A DNA stretch of 32,039 nt from JAEUPI01 sp035499355 (GTDB lineage: Bacteria; Pseudomonadota; Gammaproteobacteria; Burkholderiales; Burkholderiaceae_C). The DNA lies in NCBI GenBank assembly GCA_035499355.1, contig DATJYZ010000024.1, positions 1 to 32,039 on the forward strand, in the 5' to 3' direction. The notes under the pieces are model-generated. The model had not been told where the DNA came from and ran no database searches. It was given only the letters and a program-made list of their open reading frames with translations. Below are positions 16,089-24,337 of the stretch, piece after piece; the first letter of the stretch is position 1, and the number at the start of each line of letters is the position of its first letter. Position numbers and translations under genes: made by a program.

Positions 16089-17681
16089 TCAGCGCCTGGC
16101 GCTGCTCGCCTGGTAGGTCGGCGGCTTGCGATGCCGCGTGGCCTGCTCGTAGGCGTAGGCGTACTGCAGCAGCCGCGCGTCGCTCCACGCGGGGCCGATG
16201 AAACTCAGCCCCACCGGCAGGCCCCCTGCCGATTGGCCCATCGGCACCGTGACATGCGGATACCCCGCCACCGCCGGTGGCGACGTGGCCGACGCGCCGG
16301 GCGCATCGCCGTTGATGCCGTCGATCAGCCACGCGGGGTCGCCGGTGGGCGCGATCAGCGCGCTGACGCGCTTGCCGCGCAGCGCGGCGTCGATGCCGAG
16401 CGCGCGCGCGTAGCGCCGACAATCGTCGAACGCCTTGCGATAGGCGGCGCCCGAGATCGCGCCCTTGGCCTGGGCCTGCTCGAACAGCTCCTGGCCGAAC
16501 AGCGCCAGCACGTCGGCGGCGTGCGCACGGTTGTAGGCGATCAGGTCGGCCAGCGTGCGATGCGGCAGGTTGGCCGCGTACTCGTGCAGGTACAGCGGCA
16601 TCGCGTGCTTCAGCTCGGTGAGCAGCACGTCGAGCTCGCTCTGCTGGTATTTGTCGGCGTTCGGGATCGGCGCGTCGACCAATTCGGCGCCCAGCGCGGC
16701 GAGGGCGGCCTTGGCCTGTTCGAACAACGCGACGACGTCGCGCTGCGTGCCCGCCAGGTTGCCGGCGATGCCGAGCCGCACGCCGCGCAGCGACTGCGCG
16801 TCGAGCGGCGCGAAGGGCATCGTGCGCAGCCGCTGGTCAGCGCCGCGCGTGGCCGTATCGCGGCCATCGCTGCCCGCCATGGCCGCCAGCAGCAGCGCCG
16901 TGTCGCGCACGCTGCGGCCCATCGGGCCCGGCGTGTCCTGCGTGAACGAGATCGGGACGATGCCGTCGCGGCTGAGCAGACCGACGGTCGGCTTGATGCC
17001 CACCAGCGCCTGGATCGACGCCGGCGAAGTGATCGAACCGTCGGTCTCGGTGCCGACGCCGGCGGCACAAAGGCTGGCCGCGACCGCCGAGGCCGTGCCC
17101 GACGAGGAGCCGCTCGGGCTGCGGTCGAGCGCATAGGGATTGAGCGTCTGCCCGCCGCGCGTGCTCCAGCCGCTGATCGAATGGGCGCCGCGGATGTTGG
17201 CCCACTCGGACAGGTTGGTCTTGCCCAGCAGCACCGCGCCCGCGCTGCGCAGCCGCTGCACGACGAACGCATCGCGCGGCGCCTTGGCATCGGCGAGTGC
17301 CGGCGAGCCGGCGCTGGTCTGCATGCGGTCGGCGCTGGCGATGTTGTCCTTCACCAGGATCGGCACGCCGTGCAGCGGCCCGCGCCAGCGGCCCGCACGC
17401 GCCTCGTCGTCGAGGCGCTGTGCGATCGCCTCGGCGTCGGGGTTGAGCTCGATCACGCTCTTCAGCGTCGGCCCGGCGCGGTCGATCGCGGCGATTCGCG
17501 CACCGTAGGCGCGCACCAGGGCCAGCGCGCTCGTGCGTCCGTCGCGCAGCGCCGCGCCGAGCTGGTCGAGGGTGACCTCTTCGAGGTCGATGTCCGCGCC
17601 CGCTCCGTTGGCGGCGCCAGCCCCGGTGGCGTGGGCGCCGAGAGAGGCCAGGGTCAGTTGCACGAGGCGCCTGCGGTGCAT
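16089..17681 (-). CDS. Exported amidase (amidase signature family)
   Basis: The 530-residue product belongs to the amidase signature family. It shows the catalytic lysine in VPILVKDN, the serine-rich loop SPSGSSSGTASAVAAS, and the nucleophile region ETDGSITSPAS (family: Ser-cisSer-Lys triad). The N-terminus MHRRRLVQLTLASLG resembles a Tat signal, so the enzyme is probably periplasmic, unlike cytosolic indoleacetamide hydrolases or GatA. ATG 17681 has GGAG about nine bases upstream. It hydrolyses some C-N amide bond; the substrate is unknown. It is divergent from the indolepyruvate-oxidoreductase gene (121-base gap without a clear promoter). Confidence 0.9.
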   Translation of the reverse strand: MHRRRLVQLTLASLGAHATGAGAANGAGADIDLEEVTLDQLGAALRDGRTSALALVRAYGARIAAIDRAGPTLKSVIELNPDAEAIAQRLDDEARAGRWRGPLHGVPILVKDNIASADRMQTSAGSPALADAKAPRDAFVVQRLRSAGAVLLGKTNLSEWANIRGAHSISGWSTRGGQTLNPYALDRSPSGSSSGTASAVAASLCAAGVGTETDGSITSPASIQALVGIKPTVGLLSRDGIVPISFTQDTPGPMGRSVRDTALLLAAMAGSDGRDTATRGADQRLRTMPFAPLDAQSLRGVRLGIAGNLAGTQRDVVALFEQAKAALAALGAELVDAPIPNADKYQQSELDVLLTELKHAMPLYLHEYAANLPHRTLADLIAYNRAHAADVLALFGQELFEQAQAKGAISGAAYRKAFDDCRRYARALGIDAALRGKRVSALIAPTGDPAWLIDGINGDAPGASATSPPAVAGYPHVTVPMGQSAGGLPVGLSFIGPAWSDARLLQYAYAYEQATRHRKPPTYQASSARR

Positions 17682-17802
17682 GGGGGCTCCGGCGGTGTGA
17701 GTCGCCGCAAGTATTCCCGAATCGCGCGCGGTCCGAGGCGCCCCGGCCGCGTGGCGCGTAAGCTGCGGATCTTCCGTGCGTCGGTACCGAAGGAGCGCAT
17801 CC

Positions 17803-20800
17803 ATGTCCGCCGTGGCCCCAGCCGACACCGCCGCGCCGCTCGCGCGGCCGCACTACCAGTTGCAGCACAACTTGTGGGCCGACTCGGGCGCCGTGTTCCT
17901 CACCGGCACGCAGGCGCTGGTGCGCTTGCTGCTGATGCAGCGTGCCCGCGACGCGATGGCCGGGCTGAACACGCGCGGCTTCGTCAGCGGCTATCGCGGC
18001 TCGCCGCTCGGCATGGTCGACCAGGCGATCTGGAAGGCGGGACCCAAGTTCACCGAAGCCGGCATCCGCTTCGTGCCGGCGATCAACGAGGAGCTGGCGG
18101 CGACGCAGGTGCTCGGCACCCAGCGCGTCGAGTCCGACCCCGAGCGCACGGTCGACGGCGTGTTCGCGCTGTGGTACGGCAAGGGCCCGGGCGTCGACCG
18201 CGCGGGCGACGCCATCAAGCACGGCAACGCGTACGGCAGCTCGCCGCACGGCGGCGTGCTGGTGGTGGCGGGCGACGACCACGGCTGCGTGTCGTCGTCG
18301 ATGCCGCACCAGAGCGATCTGTTGTTCCAGGCGTTCCACATGCCGGTCGTGGCGCCGGCCAACGTGGCCGAGTACCTCGAGTTCGGCCTCTACGGCTGGG
18401 CGCTGTCGCGCTACTCGGGCAACTGGGTCGGCTTCACCGCGCTGTCCGAGGTGGTGGAAAGCGGCGCCACGGTCGACCTCGATGCGGTTCGCGCGCGTGT
18501 CGACGCGTGGCGCGACGCCGACGCGGTGCGTGCCGCCACCGGGCACGCGAGCCCGGCCGACGGCCTGCACTACCGTTGGCCCGACCTGCCGAGCCTGCGC
18601 ATCGAGTCGCGCCTGCACGACAAGCTGGCCGCGGTGCGCGCCTTCGCACGCGTGAATTCGATCGATCGCGACGTCATCGTGTCGCCCGAGGCGCGCGTGG
18701 GCATCGTCACCTGCGGCAAGGCGCACTACGACCTGATGGAGGTGCTGCGCCGCCTGGAGATCACGCCCGCGATGCTGGCGGCGGCCGGCGTGCGCCTGTA
18801 CAAGGTGGGGCTGTCGTTCCCGGTCGAGCCGACGCGGTTGCGCGCGTTCGCACGCGGGTTGACCGAGATCCTCGTCGTCGAGGAGAAGGCGCCGGTGGTC
18901 GAGGCGCAGCTGCGCGACCTGTTCTACAACGCGCCGGCCGGCGCGCGCCCGGTGATCGTCGGCAAGCACGACGCGTCGGGCGCGCCGCTGGTGTCGGCGC
19001 TCGGCGAGCTGCGGCCGTCGCGCTTGATCGAACTGGTTGCGCACTGGATCGCGCGCCACTTCCCGAACGACAGGACGCTCGGCGACCACCTGCAGCACGT
19101 GCGCGACTTCACGCCGCCGGAGCTGCTGGCCAACGCGGCCGACGCGGTCAAGCGCGTGCCGTACTTCTGCGCCGGCTGCCCGCACAACACCAGCACCAAG
19201 GTGCCCGAGGGCTCGCGTGCGCAGGCCGGCATCGGCTGTCACTTCATGGCGGCCTGGATGGGCCGCGAGACCGAGGGCGTGATCCAGATGGGCGGCGAGG
19301 GCGTCGACTGGGTCAGCCACTCGATGTTCACCAAGGTGCCGCACGTGTTCCAGAACCTCGGCGACGGCACCTACTGGCACTCGGGCTACCTGGCGATCCG
19401 CCAGGCGGTGGCGTCCAAGGCCACCATCACCTACAAGATCCTGTTCAACGACGCGGTGGCGATGACCGGCGGGCAGCCGGTCGACGGCGTGATCACGGTC
19501 GACCGCGTGGCGCGTCAGGTCGAGAGCGAGGGCGTCAAGAAGGTCGTCGTCGTCAGCGACGACATCGCCAAGTACGACAGCCTGCACCACCTCTATCCTG
19601 CGGGCACCGAATTCCACCCGCGCGAGGCGCTCGACGCCGTGCAGCGGCGGCTGCGCGAGATCGAAGGCGTCACCGTGCTGATCTACGAGCAGACCTGCGC
19701 CGCCGAGAAGCGCCGCCGCCGCAAGAAGGGCGAGCTGGTCGACCCGGCGCGCAGGATCTTCATCAACGAGCGCGTCTGCGAGGGCTGTGGCGACTGCTCG
19801 GTGCAGAGCAATTGCGTCGCCGTGCTGCCGCTGGAGACGCCGCTCGGCCGCAAGCGGCAGATCGACCAGAGCAGCTGCAACAAGGACTACTCGTGCGTGA
19901 AGGGCTTCTGCCCGAGCTTCGTCGGCGTGCTCGGCGGCACGCTGCGCAGACAAGCCGGCGCACTGGAAAGCGGCCGCGAGGCGTTCGAGCGCCGCGTCGC
20001 CGCACTGCCGCAGCCGGCAGCGCACGCATGGACCGGCCCGTACGACCTGCTGGTCACCGGCGTCGGCGGCACCGGTGTCGTCACCGTCGGCGCGGTGATC
20101 GCGATGGCCGCGCACCTGGAGGGCAAGAGCGCCAGCGTGCTCGACTTCATGGGTTTCGCGCAGAAAGGCGGCTCGGTGCTGAGCTTCGTGCGCTGGGCCG
20201 ACAAGCCGGAGCGGCTGAACCAGGTGCGCATCGACACGCAGCAGGCCGATGCGGTGCTCGCCTGCGACCTGGTGGTCGGTGCCTCGCCCGAGGCGTTGCA
20301 GACGGTGCGCCATGGCCGCACGCGCGTGCTGGCCAACGTGCACGAGGTGCCGGTCGCCGAATCGCTGCACAACCCGGACGCCAGCCTGCGTGTCGGTGCG
20401 CTGCTGGACAAGCTGCACTTCGCCGCCGGCAAGGAGCGGGTCGAGACCTTCGACGCGCAGACGCTGGCGCAGGACTTTCTCGGCGACACCATCGTCGCCA
20501 ACATCCTCGCGCTCGGCTACGCGTGGCAGCGCGCTCTGGTGCCGCTGAGCCTGGCGGCGCTCACGCGCGCGATCGAGCTCAACGGCGTCGCGGTGCAGAA
20601 CAACCTGCTCGCGTTCGCGCTCGGCCGCCTGGCCGCGGCCGACCCGGCGGCCTGCGACGCGCTGCGCGGCGACGCCGCGGCCGCCGAGCGGCCCGGCGGT
20701 GTCGAGACCGTCGAATCGCTGCTCGCGCGCGGCGTCGAGCACCTCACGGGCTACCAGGATGCGGCCTACGCGCAGCGCTACGCCGAGCGTGTGCGCCGCG

Positions 20801-21408
20801 TGCAGGCGGCCGAGGCCCGGCTCGGAGCCGACGCCAGCCTGCCGTTCACGCGCGCGGTCGCCGCGAGCCTGCTGAAGCTGATGGCGTACAAGGACGAGTA
20901 CGAGGTGGCGCGGCTCTACACCGACGGCCGCTTCCGGCACGCGCTGGCGCAGCAGTTCGACGGCGACGTCCGGCTCGAGTTCTACATGGCGCCGCCGCTG
21001 CTCAGCCGTGCGAAGCACGGCCAGGCGCCGCGCAAGCTGCGCATCGGCGGCTGGTTGATGCCGCTGCTGCACGTGCTGGCCAAGGGCAAGCGTCTGCGCG
21101 GCGGCGCGCTCGACCTGTTCGGGCACAGCGGCGAGCGCCGCATGGAGCGCGAGCTGATCCGGCAGTTCGAGGCGCGCGTCGACGAGTTGCTGCCGCAGCT
21201 GCAGCTGGCCACGCTGGCGCTGGCCGGCGAGATCGCGCGGTTGCCGCTGTCCATGCGGGGCTACGGTCACGTGAAGATCGCCAACGTCGCGCTGGCGCGC
21301 GCGCGCGAGGCCGAGCTGCTGCACCGGCTGGATCCGCAGCGCTACCCGCGTCCTGCGGCGGCGCCCCAGGCCGGCCAGCTGCGCGGCATCGCGGTGGTCT
21401 CGCGCTGA
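17803..21408 (+). CDS. Indolepyruvate:ferredoxin oxidoreductase-type enzyme, fused subunits
   Basis: This 1201-residue protein joins all parts of an indolepyruvate/2-oxoacid:acceptor oxidoreductase, as in the aerobic proteobacterial form. Residues about 30-250 carry the pyrimidine-binding part (FVSGYRGSPLG). A thiamine diphosphate domain with FCAGCPHNTSTK (about 451) and MGGEGVDW follows. A cysteine cluster for iron-sulfur centres lies at CEGCGDC (about 658) and CNKDYSCVKGFC (about 692). The gamma-type domain starts with VTGVGGTG (about 750). The reaction is oxidative decarboxylation of an arylpyruvate or other 2-oxo acid to the acyl-CoA. AAGGAG (17790-17795) sits 7 bases before ATG 17803. 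No separate ferredoxin gene is adjacent. Confidence 0.9.
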   Translation: MSAVAPADTAAPLARPHYQLQHNLWADSGAVFLTGTQALVRLLLMQRARDAMAGLNTRGFVSGYRGSPLGMVDQAIWKAGPKFTEAGIRFVPAINEELAATQVLGTQRVESDPERTVDGVFALWYGKGPGVDRAGDAIKHGNAYGSSPHGGVLVVAGDDHGCVSSSMPHQSDLLFQAFHMPVVAPANVAEYLEFGLYGWALSRYSGNWVGFTALSEVVESGATVDLDAVRARVDAWRDADAVRAATGHASPADGLHYRWPDLPSLRIESRLHDKLAAVRAFARVNSIDRDVIVSPEARVGIVTCGKAHYDLMEVLRRLEITPAMLAAAGVRLYKVGLSFPVEPTRLRAFARGLTEILVVEEKAPVVEAQLRDLFYNAPAGARPVIVGKHDASGAPLVSALGELRPSRLIELVAHWIARHFPNDRTLGDHLQHVRDFTPPELLANAADAVKRVPYFCAGCPHNTSTKVPEGSRAQAGIGCHFMAAWMGRETEGVIQMGGEGVDWVSHSMFTKVPHVFQNLGDGTYWHSGYLAIRQAVASKATITYKILFNDAVAMTGGQPVDGVITVDRVARQVESEGVKKVVVVSDDIAKYDSLHHLYPAGTEFHPREALDAVQRRLREIEGVTVLIYEQTCAAEKRRRRKKGELVDPARRIFINERVCEGCGDCSVQSNCVAVLPLETPLGRKRQIDQSSCNKDYSCVKGFCPSFVGVLGGTLRRQAGALESGREAFERRVAALPQPAAHAWTGPYDLLVTGVGGTGVVTVGAVIAMAAHLEGKSASVLDFMGFAQKGGSVLSFVRWADKPERLNQVRIDTQQADAVLACDLVVGASPEALQTVRHGRTRVLANVHEVPVAESLHNPDASLRVGALLDKLHFAAGKERVETFDAQTLAQDFLGDTIVANILALGYAWQRALVPLSLAALTRAIELNGVAVQNNLLAFALGRLAAADPAACDALRGDAAAAERPGGVETVESLLARGVEHLTGYQDAAYAQRYAERVRRVQAAEARLGADASLPFTRAVAASLLKLMAYKDEYEVARLYTDGRFRHALAQQFDGDVRLEFYMAPPLLSRAKHGQAPRKLRIGGWLMPLLHVLAKGKRLRGGALDLFGHSGERRMERELIRQFEARVDELLPQLQLATLALAGEIARLPLSMRGYGHVKIANVALARAREAELLHRLDPQRYPRPAAAPQAGQLRGIAVVSR

Positions 21409-21486
21409 ACGGGAGGCTGCGCCGGCTGGCGCGCGAGGCTGTGGTAGAACGTGGCCGCCGCGTCGCCGTCGAAGCGCGTTTCGAGC

Positions 21487-22173
21487 ATGCAGAACTTCAA
21501 ACCCGTTGCCTTCAACCCCTACGGCCGCAAGCACTCGGCATGGCGGCTGCCGACCTGGCTGCTGTGGCTGCTGGCCGGCGTCGTCGCTGGCGCGGCCGGC
21601 GTAGTGATCCTGCAGGAGCGCATGCTGCCGCCGCGGCTGTCGGCCGCCGAAGGCGCGGCGCTGCGCGACCGTCTGGTGCAGACCGAGCAGGAGCGCGACC
21701 GCGCGCGCAACGACCTCGCGGCCACCACGCAGCGGCTGGAGGCGGTGATCGGCGAGCGCAAGGCGATCGCCGACGAACTGGCCGCCGACCGCGAGCGCAC
21801 CAAGAACAGCCGCGCCGACCACGAGTTCCTGGTGGCGTCGCTGCCGCCCGACCCGCGCGGCGGCGTGGTGGAGGTGCGCGCGGCGCGCCTGAGCAAGCAG
21901 CGCGGCGCGTTGAACTACGAGGTGCTGCTCACGCGCGCCAAGGGCGGCGACGCGCCGCTGGCCGCGGTGCTGCAGTTCGTCGTCATGGGGCTGGCCGGCG
22001 GCAGCGAACGCCACATCACGCTCGACCCGATCAGCGTGTCGGTGGCGGCGACCCAGAGCCTGCGCGGCAGCGTGACGCTGCCCGAATCGTTCAACCCGAA
22101 GCAGGCGACGATCCAGGTGCTCGACCGGGCCGGCGGCAAGGTGCTCGGCATGCGCGTCATCTTCGTCGGCTGA
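21487..22173 (+). CDS. Single-pass membrane protein with coiled coil (DUF6776-like)
   Basis: The 228-residue product has a short cytoplasmic start, one membrane helix (about 23-43, LPTWLLWLLAGVVAGAAGVV), a charged coiled coil (about 50-105, rich in Arg, Glu and Asp) and a C-terminal domain with LRGSVTLPESFNPKQATIQV. That last block and the overall layout recall DUF6776 proteins of Burkholderiales, but this is from memory and tentative. ATG 21487 has only a weak GAG upstream. It lies 78 bases after the oxidoreductase and 30 before the glycerate kinase, all on the same strand. The function is unknown; an envelope or cell-division scaffold role is possible. Confidence 0.7.
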   Translation: MQNFKPVAFNPYGRKHSAWRLPTWLLWLLAGVVAGAAGVVILQERMLPPRLSAAEGAALRDRLVQTEQERDRARNDLAATTQRLEAVIGERKAIADELAADRERTKNSRADHEFLVASLPPDPRGGVVEVRAARLSKQRGALNYEVLLTRAKGGDAPLAAVLQFVVMGLAGGSERHITLDPISVSVAATQSLRGSVTLPESFNPKQATIQVLDRAGGKVLGMRVIFVG

Positions 22174-22203
22174 CGCGGCCGCGTCGCCGCCGGCGCAGGA
22201 CCG

Positions 22204-23511
22204 ATGAGCCCAGCCCCGATCGAAGACCCGCGTGCCCTGCTGCGCGCGCTGTACGACGCGGCGGTGGCGCGCGCGCAGCCGGCACAGGTGATGGCGGGCT
22301 TTTTGCCGGTGCCGCCGCGGGGCCGCACGCTGGTGCTCGGCGCCGGCAAGGCCGGCGGTGCGATGGCGGCGGCGCTCGACGCGCTGTGGCCGCCCGAGGC
22401 GCCGCTGTCCGGCCTGGTGGTCACGCGCTATGGGCACGTGCCCGATGCGCTGCGCGCGCGGCCCGGGCGCATCGAAGTGGTGGAAGCCTCGCACCCGGTG
22501 CCCGACGAGGCCGGGCGGCGTGCCGCGCAACGCATCCTCGGGATGACGCAGGGCCTGAGCGCCGACGATCTGGTGCTGTGCCTGATCTCCGGCGGCGGCT
22601 CCGCGTTGCTGAGCCTGCCCGCGCCCGGCCTGACGCTGGCCGACAAGCAACGCATCAACCAGGCGCTGCTCGCCAGCGGCGCAGCGATCGACGAGATGAA
22701 CTGCGTGCGCAAGCACCTGTCGGCGATCAAGGGCGGACGGCTCGCCGCGCGCTGCGCGCCGGCGCGCGTGGTGACGCTGCTGATCAGCGACGTGCCCGGC
22801 GACGATCCGTCGGTGATCGCCAGCGGCCCCACCGTGCCCGACGCCAGCACCTGCGCCGACGCGCTGCGCATCCTCGGGCGCTACCGCATCACCGTGCCCG
22901 CGGCGGCGCGCGCCGGCCTCGAGAATGGCACGCTCGAGACGCCCAAGCCGGGCGATGCCGCGTTCCGCGGCCACCAGGTGCACCTGATCGCCACGCCGCA
23001 GCAGAGCCTCGAGGCGGCGGCGGCGGTGGCGCGCGAGCGCGGGCTGGCGGCGCATGTCCTGAGCGACGAGATCGAAGGCGAGTCGCGGGAGGTCGGCAAG
23101 GTGCACGCCGCGCTGGCGCGAGCGGTGCGCCGCCGCAGCCAGCCGTTCGCGCCGCCGTGCGTGATCCTGAGCGGGGGCGAGACCACGGTCACCGTGGGCC
23201 CCGACACACCGCGCGGTGGGCGCGGCGGCCGCGCCACCGAGTTCCTGCTCGGCTGCGCGATCGCGCTGCAGCGCGAGCCCGGCGTGTGGGTGCTGGCGGC
23301 CGACACCGATGGCATCGACGGCATCGAGCACAACGCGGGTGCGATCGTCACGCCCGACACGCTCGCGCGCGCCGAGGCCCTCGGCCTGAAGGCGGCCGAC
23401 CACCTGGACCGCCACGACGCCTTCTCGTTCTTCGAGCCGCTCGGCGACCTGGTGGTGACCGGCCCGACGCTGACCAACGTCAACGACTTCCGCGCGTTGC
23501 TGGTGCGCTGA
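22204..23511 (+). CDS. ttuD: Glycerate 2-kinase (TtuD/GckA, MOFRL family)
   Basis: The 435-residue product matches the type II glycerate kinases, once named hydroxypyruvate reductase (TtuD). It shows GAGKAGGAMA near residue 47, the nucleotide-binding loop ISGGGSALL (about 128), NCVRKHLSAIKGGRLA, DVPGDDPSVIASGPT, and the MOFRL domain with SGGETTVT and NVNDFR at the end. It phosphorylates D-glycerate to 2-phosphoglycerate, feeding glycolysis from tartronate-semialdehyde or tartrate pathways. This fits the aldarate-forming module about 3 kb further on, since aldarate breakdown can yield tartronate semialdehyde. ATG 22204 has GGA just upstream. It converges on the LysR-type gene with 12 bases between stops. 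Confidence 0.9.
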   Translation: MSPAPIEDPRALLRALYDAAVARAQPAQVMAGFLPVPPRGRTLVLGAGKAGGAMAAALDALWPPEAPLSGLVVTRYGHVPDALRARPGRIEVVEASHPVPDEAGRRAAQRILGMTQGLSADDLVLCLISGGGSALLSLPAPGLTLADKQRINQALLASGAAIDEMNCVRKHLSAIKGGRLAARCAPARVVTLLISDVPGDDPSVIASGPTVPDASTCADALRILGRYRITVPAAARAGLENGTLETPKPGDAAFRGHQVHLIATPQQSLEAAAAVARERGLAAHVLSDEIEGESREVGKVHAALARAVRRRSQPFAPPCVILSGGETTVTVGPDTPRGGRGGRATEFLLGCAIALQREPGVWVLAADTDGIDGIEHNAGAIVTPDTLARAEALGLKAADHLDRHDAFSFFEPLGDLVVTGPTLTNVNDFRALLVR

Positions 23512-23523
23512 GGCTGCTGTTCG

Positions 23524-23877
23524 TCACGGCGCGGTGCCCCGCGATGGCGCGTCGGCCGCGGCTGCCGTGCGGCCGGCCGGCGCGCGCAGCGGCTCGAGCG
23601 CGCAGTCCAGATCGTGCAGCGCGGCGAACACTTCGAGCGTGCCCTCGTGCAGCGCGCGTGCCGGTGCGGTGGGCAGCATGCGGCGGCCGTCGCAACGGAA
23701 CAGCGGCACACCCACCGCATCGGAAAGCTTGCGCAAGTGGCCCGACACGGTGGGCTGCGCCATGTGCAGCGCCACCGAGGCCCGCGTCACCGAGCCCAGC
23801 CGCATCACGGCGTCGAACGCCGCCAGCTGCGGCAGCATGCCGTGCCGCAGATAGCGTCGCAGTCGTCTGTGTTCCAT
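23524..23877 (-). CDS. Short LysR-type protein, DNA-binding domain only
   Basis: The product is only 117 residues. Residues about 16-75 form a LysR winged helix-turn-helix (LAAFDAVMRLGSVTRASVALHM, with QPTVSGHLRKL as recognition helix region), and about 76-97 the start of the linker helix. The chain then turns into Ala/Arg-rich sequence and stops, so the effector domain of about 200 residues is absent. Downstream the convergent glycerate kinase begins at once, so no remnant of that domain is left. It may be a truncated gene or a true minimal regulator. ATG 23877 fits the family start. A 24-base distance separates it from a long hairpin (23901-23925). Confidence 0.65.
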   Translation of the reverse strand: MEHRRLRRYLRHGMLPQLAAFDAVMRLGSVTRASVALHMAQPTVSGHLRKLSDAVGVPLFRCDGRRMLPTAPARALHEGTLEVFAALHDLDCALEPLRAPAGRTAAAADAPSRGTAP

Positions 23878-24208
23878 CGTCGCACCCTCTCGTTCCAGCG
23901 ACGCCGCTGCGCGGCGCAGTGGCGTCTGTCTGTGGCTGGCTGGGTGCGCGTACGAACCCGACCGATGCCACTCCCGTGGCAAAGGTCTCGTTCGGCGACT
24001 CGAGGGCATCGAGTGCTCGGGCACCGGAGCCCGGACAGGGCTCGAACTGACGGCGCGCCGGCAGCGCCGCGGATGCGACGCCGGAACTACTCCCGCTTTG
24101 CGACTCGTGCCGGCCGACGGCCGGCACTGCCGCGTTTGTACCACCGTTCGCGCGACCCCGCACCGCATGAGGACCCGGCCATCGCGACTTGCGATGGCTG
24201 TTCGGGCC
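23878..24208. other. Non-coding stretch with serial inverted repeats
   Basis: This gap between the LysR-type gene and the 22-bp repeats has no supported gene. It holds six perfect or near-perfect hairpins: 23901-23911/23915-23925 (11 bp, one G-T), 23966-23971/23976-23981 (6 bp), 23998-24003/24009-24014 (6 bp), 24027-24032/24038-24043 (6 bp), 24107-24115/24119-24127 (9 bp, GTGCCGGCC arm) and 24178-24185/24191-24198 (8 bp, GCCATCGC arm). None has a T-run. Roles could be operators, a structured RNA or protein-bound DNA. Confidence 0.45.
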
Positions 24209-24296
24209 GAAGCGCGAAACAGCTCTTCGCGAAGCGCAGTGTCAGCACTCACGAAGCGCAGCCACAGCATTTGCGAAACGCAGCGGCGCCGCCGCG
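24209..24296 (+). repeat. Four tandem 22-bp repeats upstream of the TerC-USP gene
   Basis: Units begin at 24209, 24231, 24253 and 24275, exactly 22 bp apart. The first three start GAAGCGC and the fourth GAAACGC; units 2-4 continue AG, and units 1-3 share CAGC near the middle (offset by one base in unit 1). The fourth unit is the most decayed. A period of 22 bp places each core on the same face of the helix, two turns apart, as in regulator arrays. The array ends 41 bases before the GTG start. A 13-bp palindrome, GCCGA-CAA-TCGGC (24304-24316), follows it. Confidence 0.6.
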
Positions 24297-24337
24297 GCAC
24301 CATGCCGACAATCGGCCGGCGTTGGAGGAATGCACGC

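Noticed and set aside
17803..21408. Pyruvate:ferredoxin oxidoreductase or 2-oxoglutarate:ferredoxin oxidoreductase.
   Set aside because: The domain order and the FCAGCPHNTSTK and GVGGTG blocks fit the fused indolepyruvate type; the size and single-gene form match the aerobic proteobacterial version.
16837..23415. A minus-strand open frame of about 2190 codons antisense to the oxidoreductase and kinase.
   Set aside because: It has no recognisable domain and is a mirror of the strong codon bias of the sense genes; length alone is no evidence in DNA of this composition.
16131..24050. A stop-free plus-strand frame of about 2600 codons crossing several genes.
   Set aside because: It is out of frame with the amidase, oxidoreductase and glycerate kinase genes, whose motifs are intact. 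Its product is Arg/Ala-rich low-complexity sequence, as expected from a shifted frame in GC-rich DNA where stop codons are rare.
24200..24337. A manganese (yybP-ykoY) riboswitch, often found before terC-type genes.
   Set aside because: I could not find the conserved GGGGAGUA-type core or the paired arms; the leader instead holds tandem repeats. A covariance-model search would settle it.
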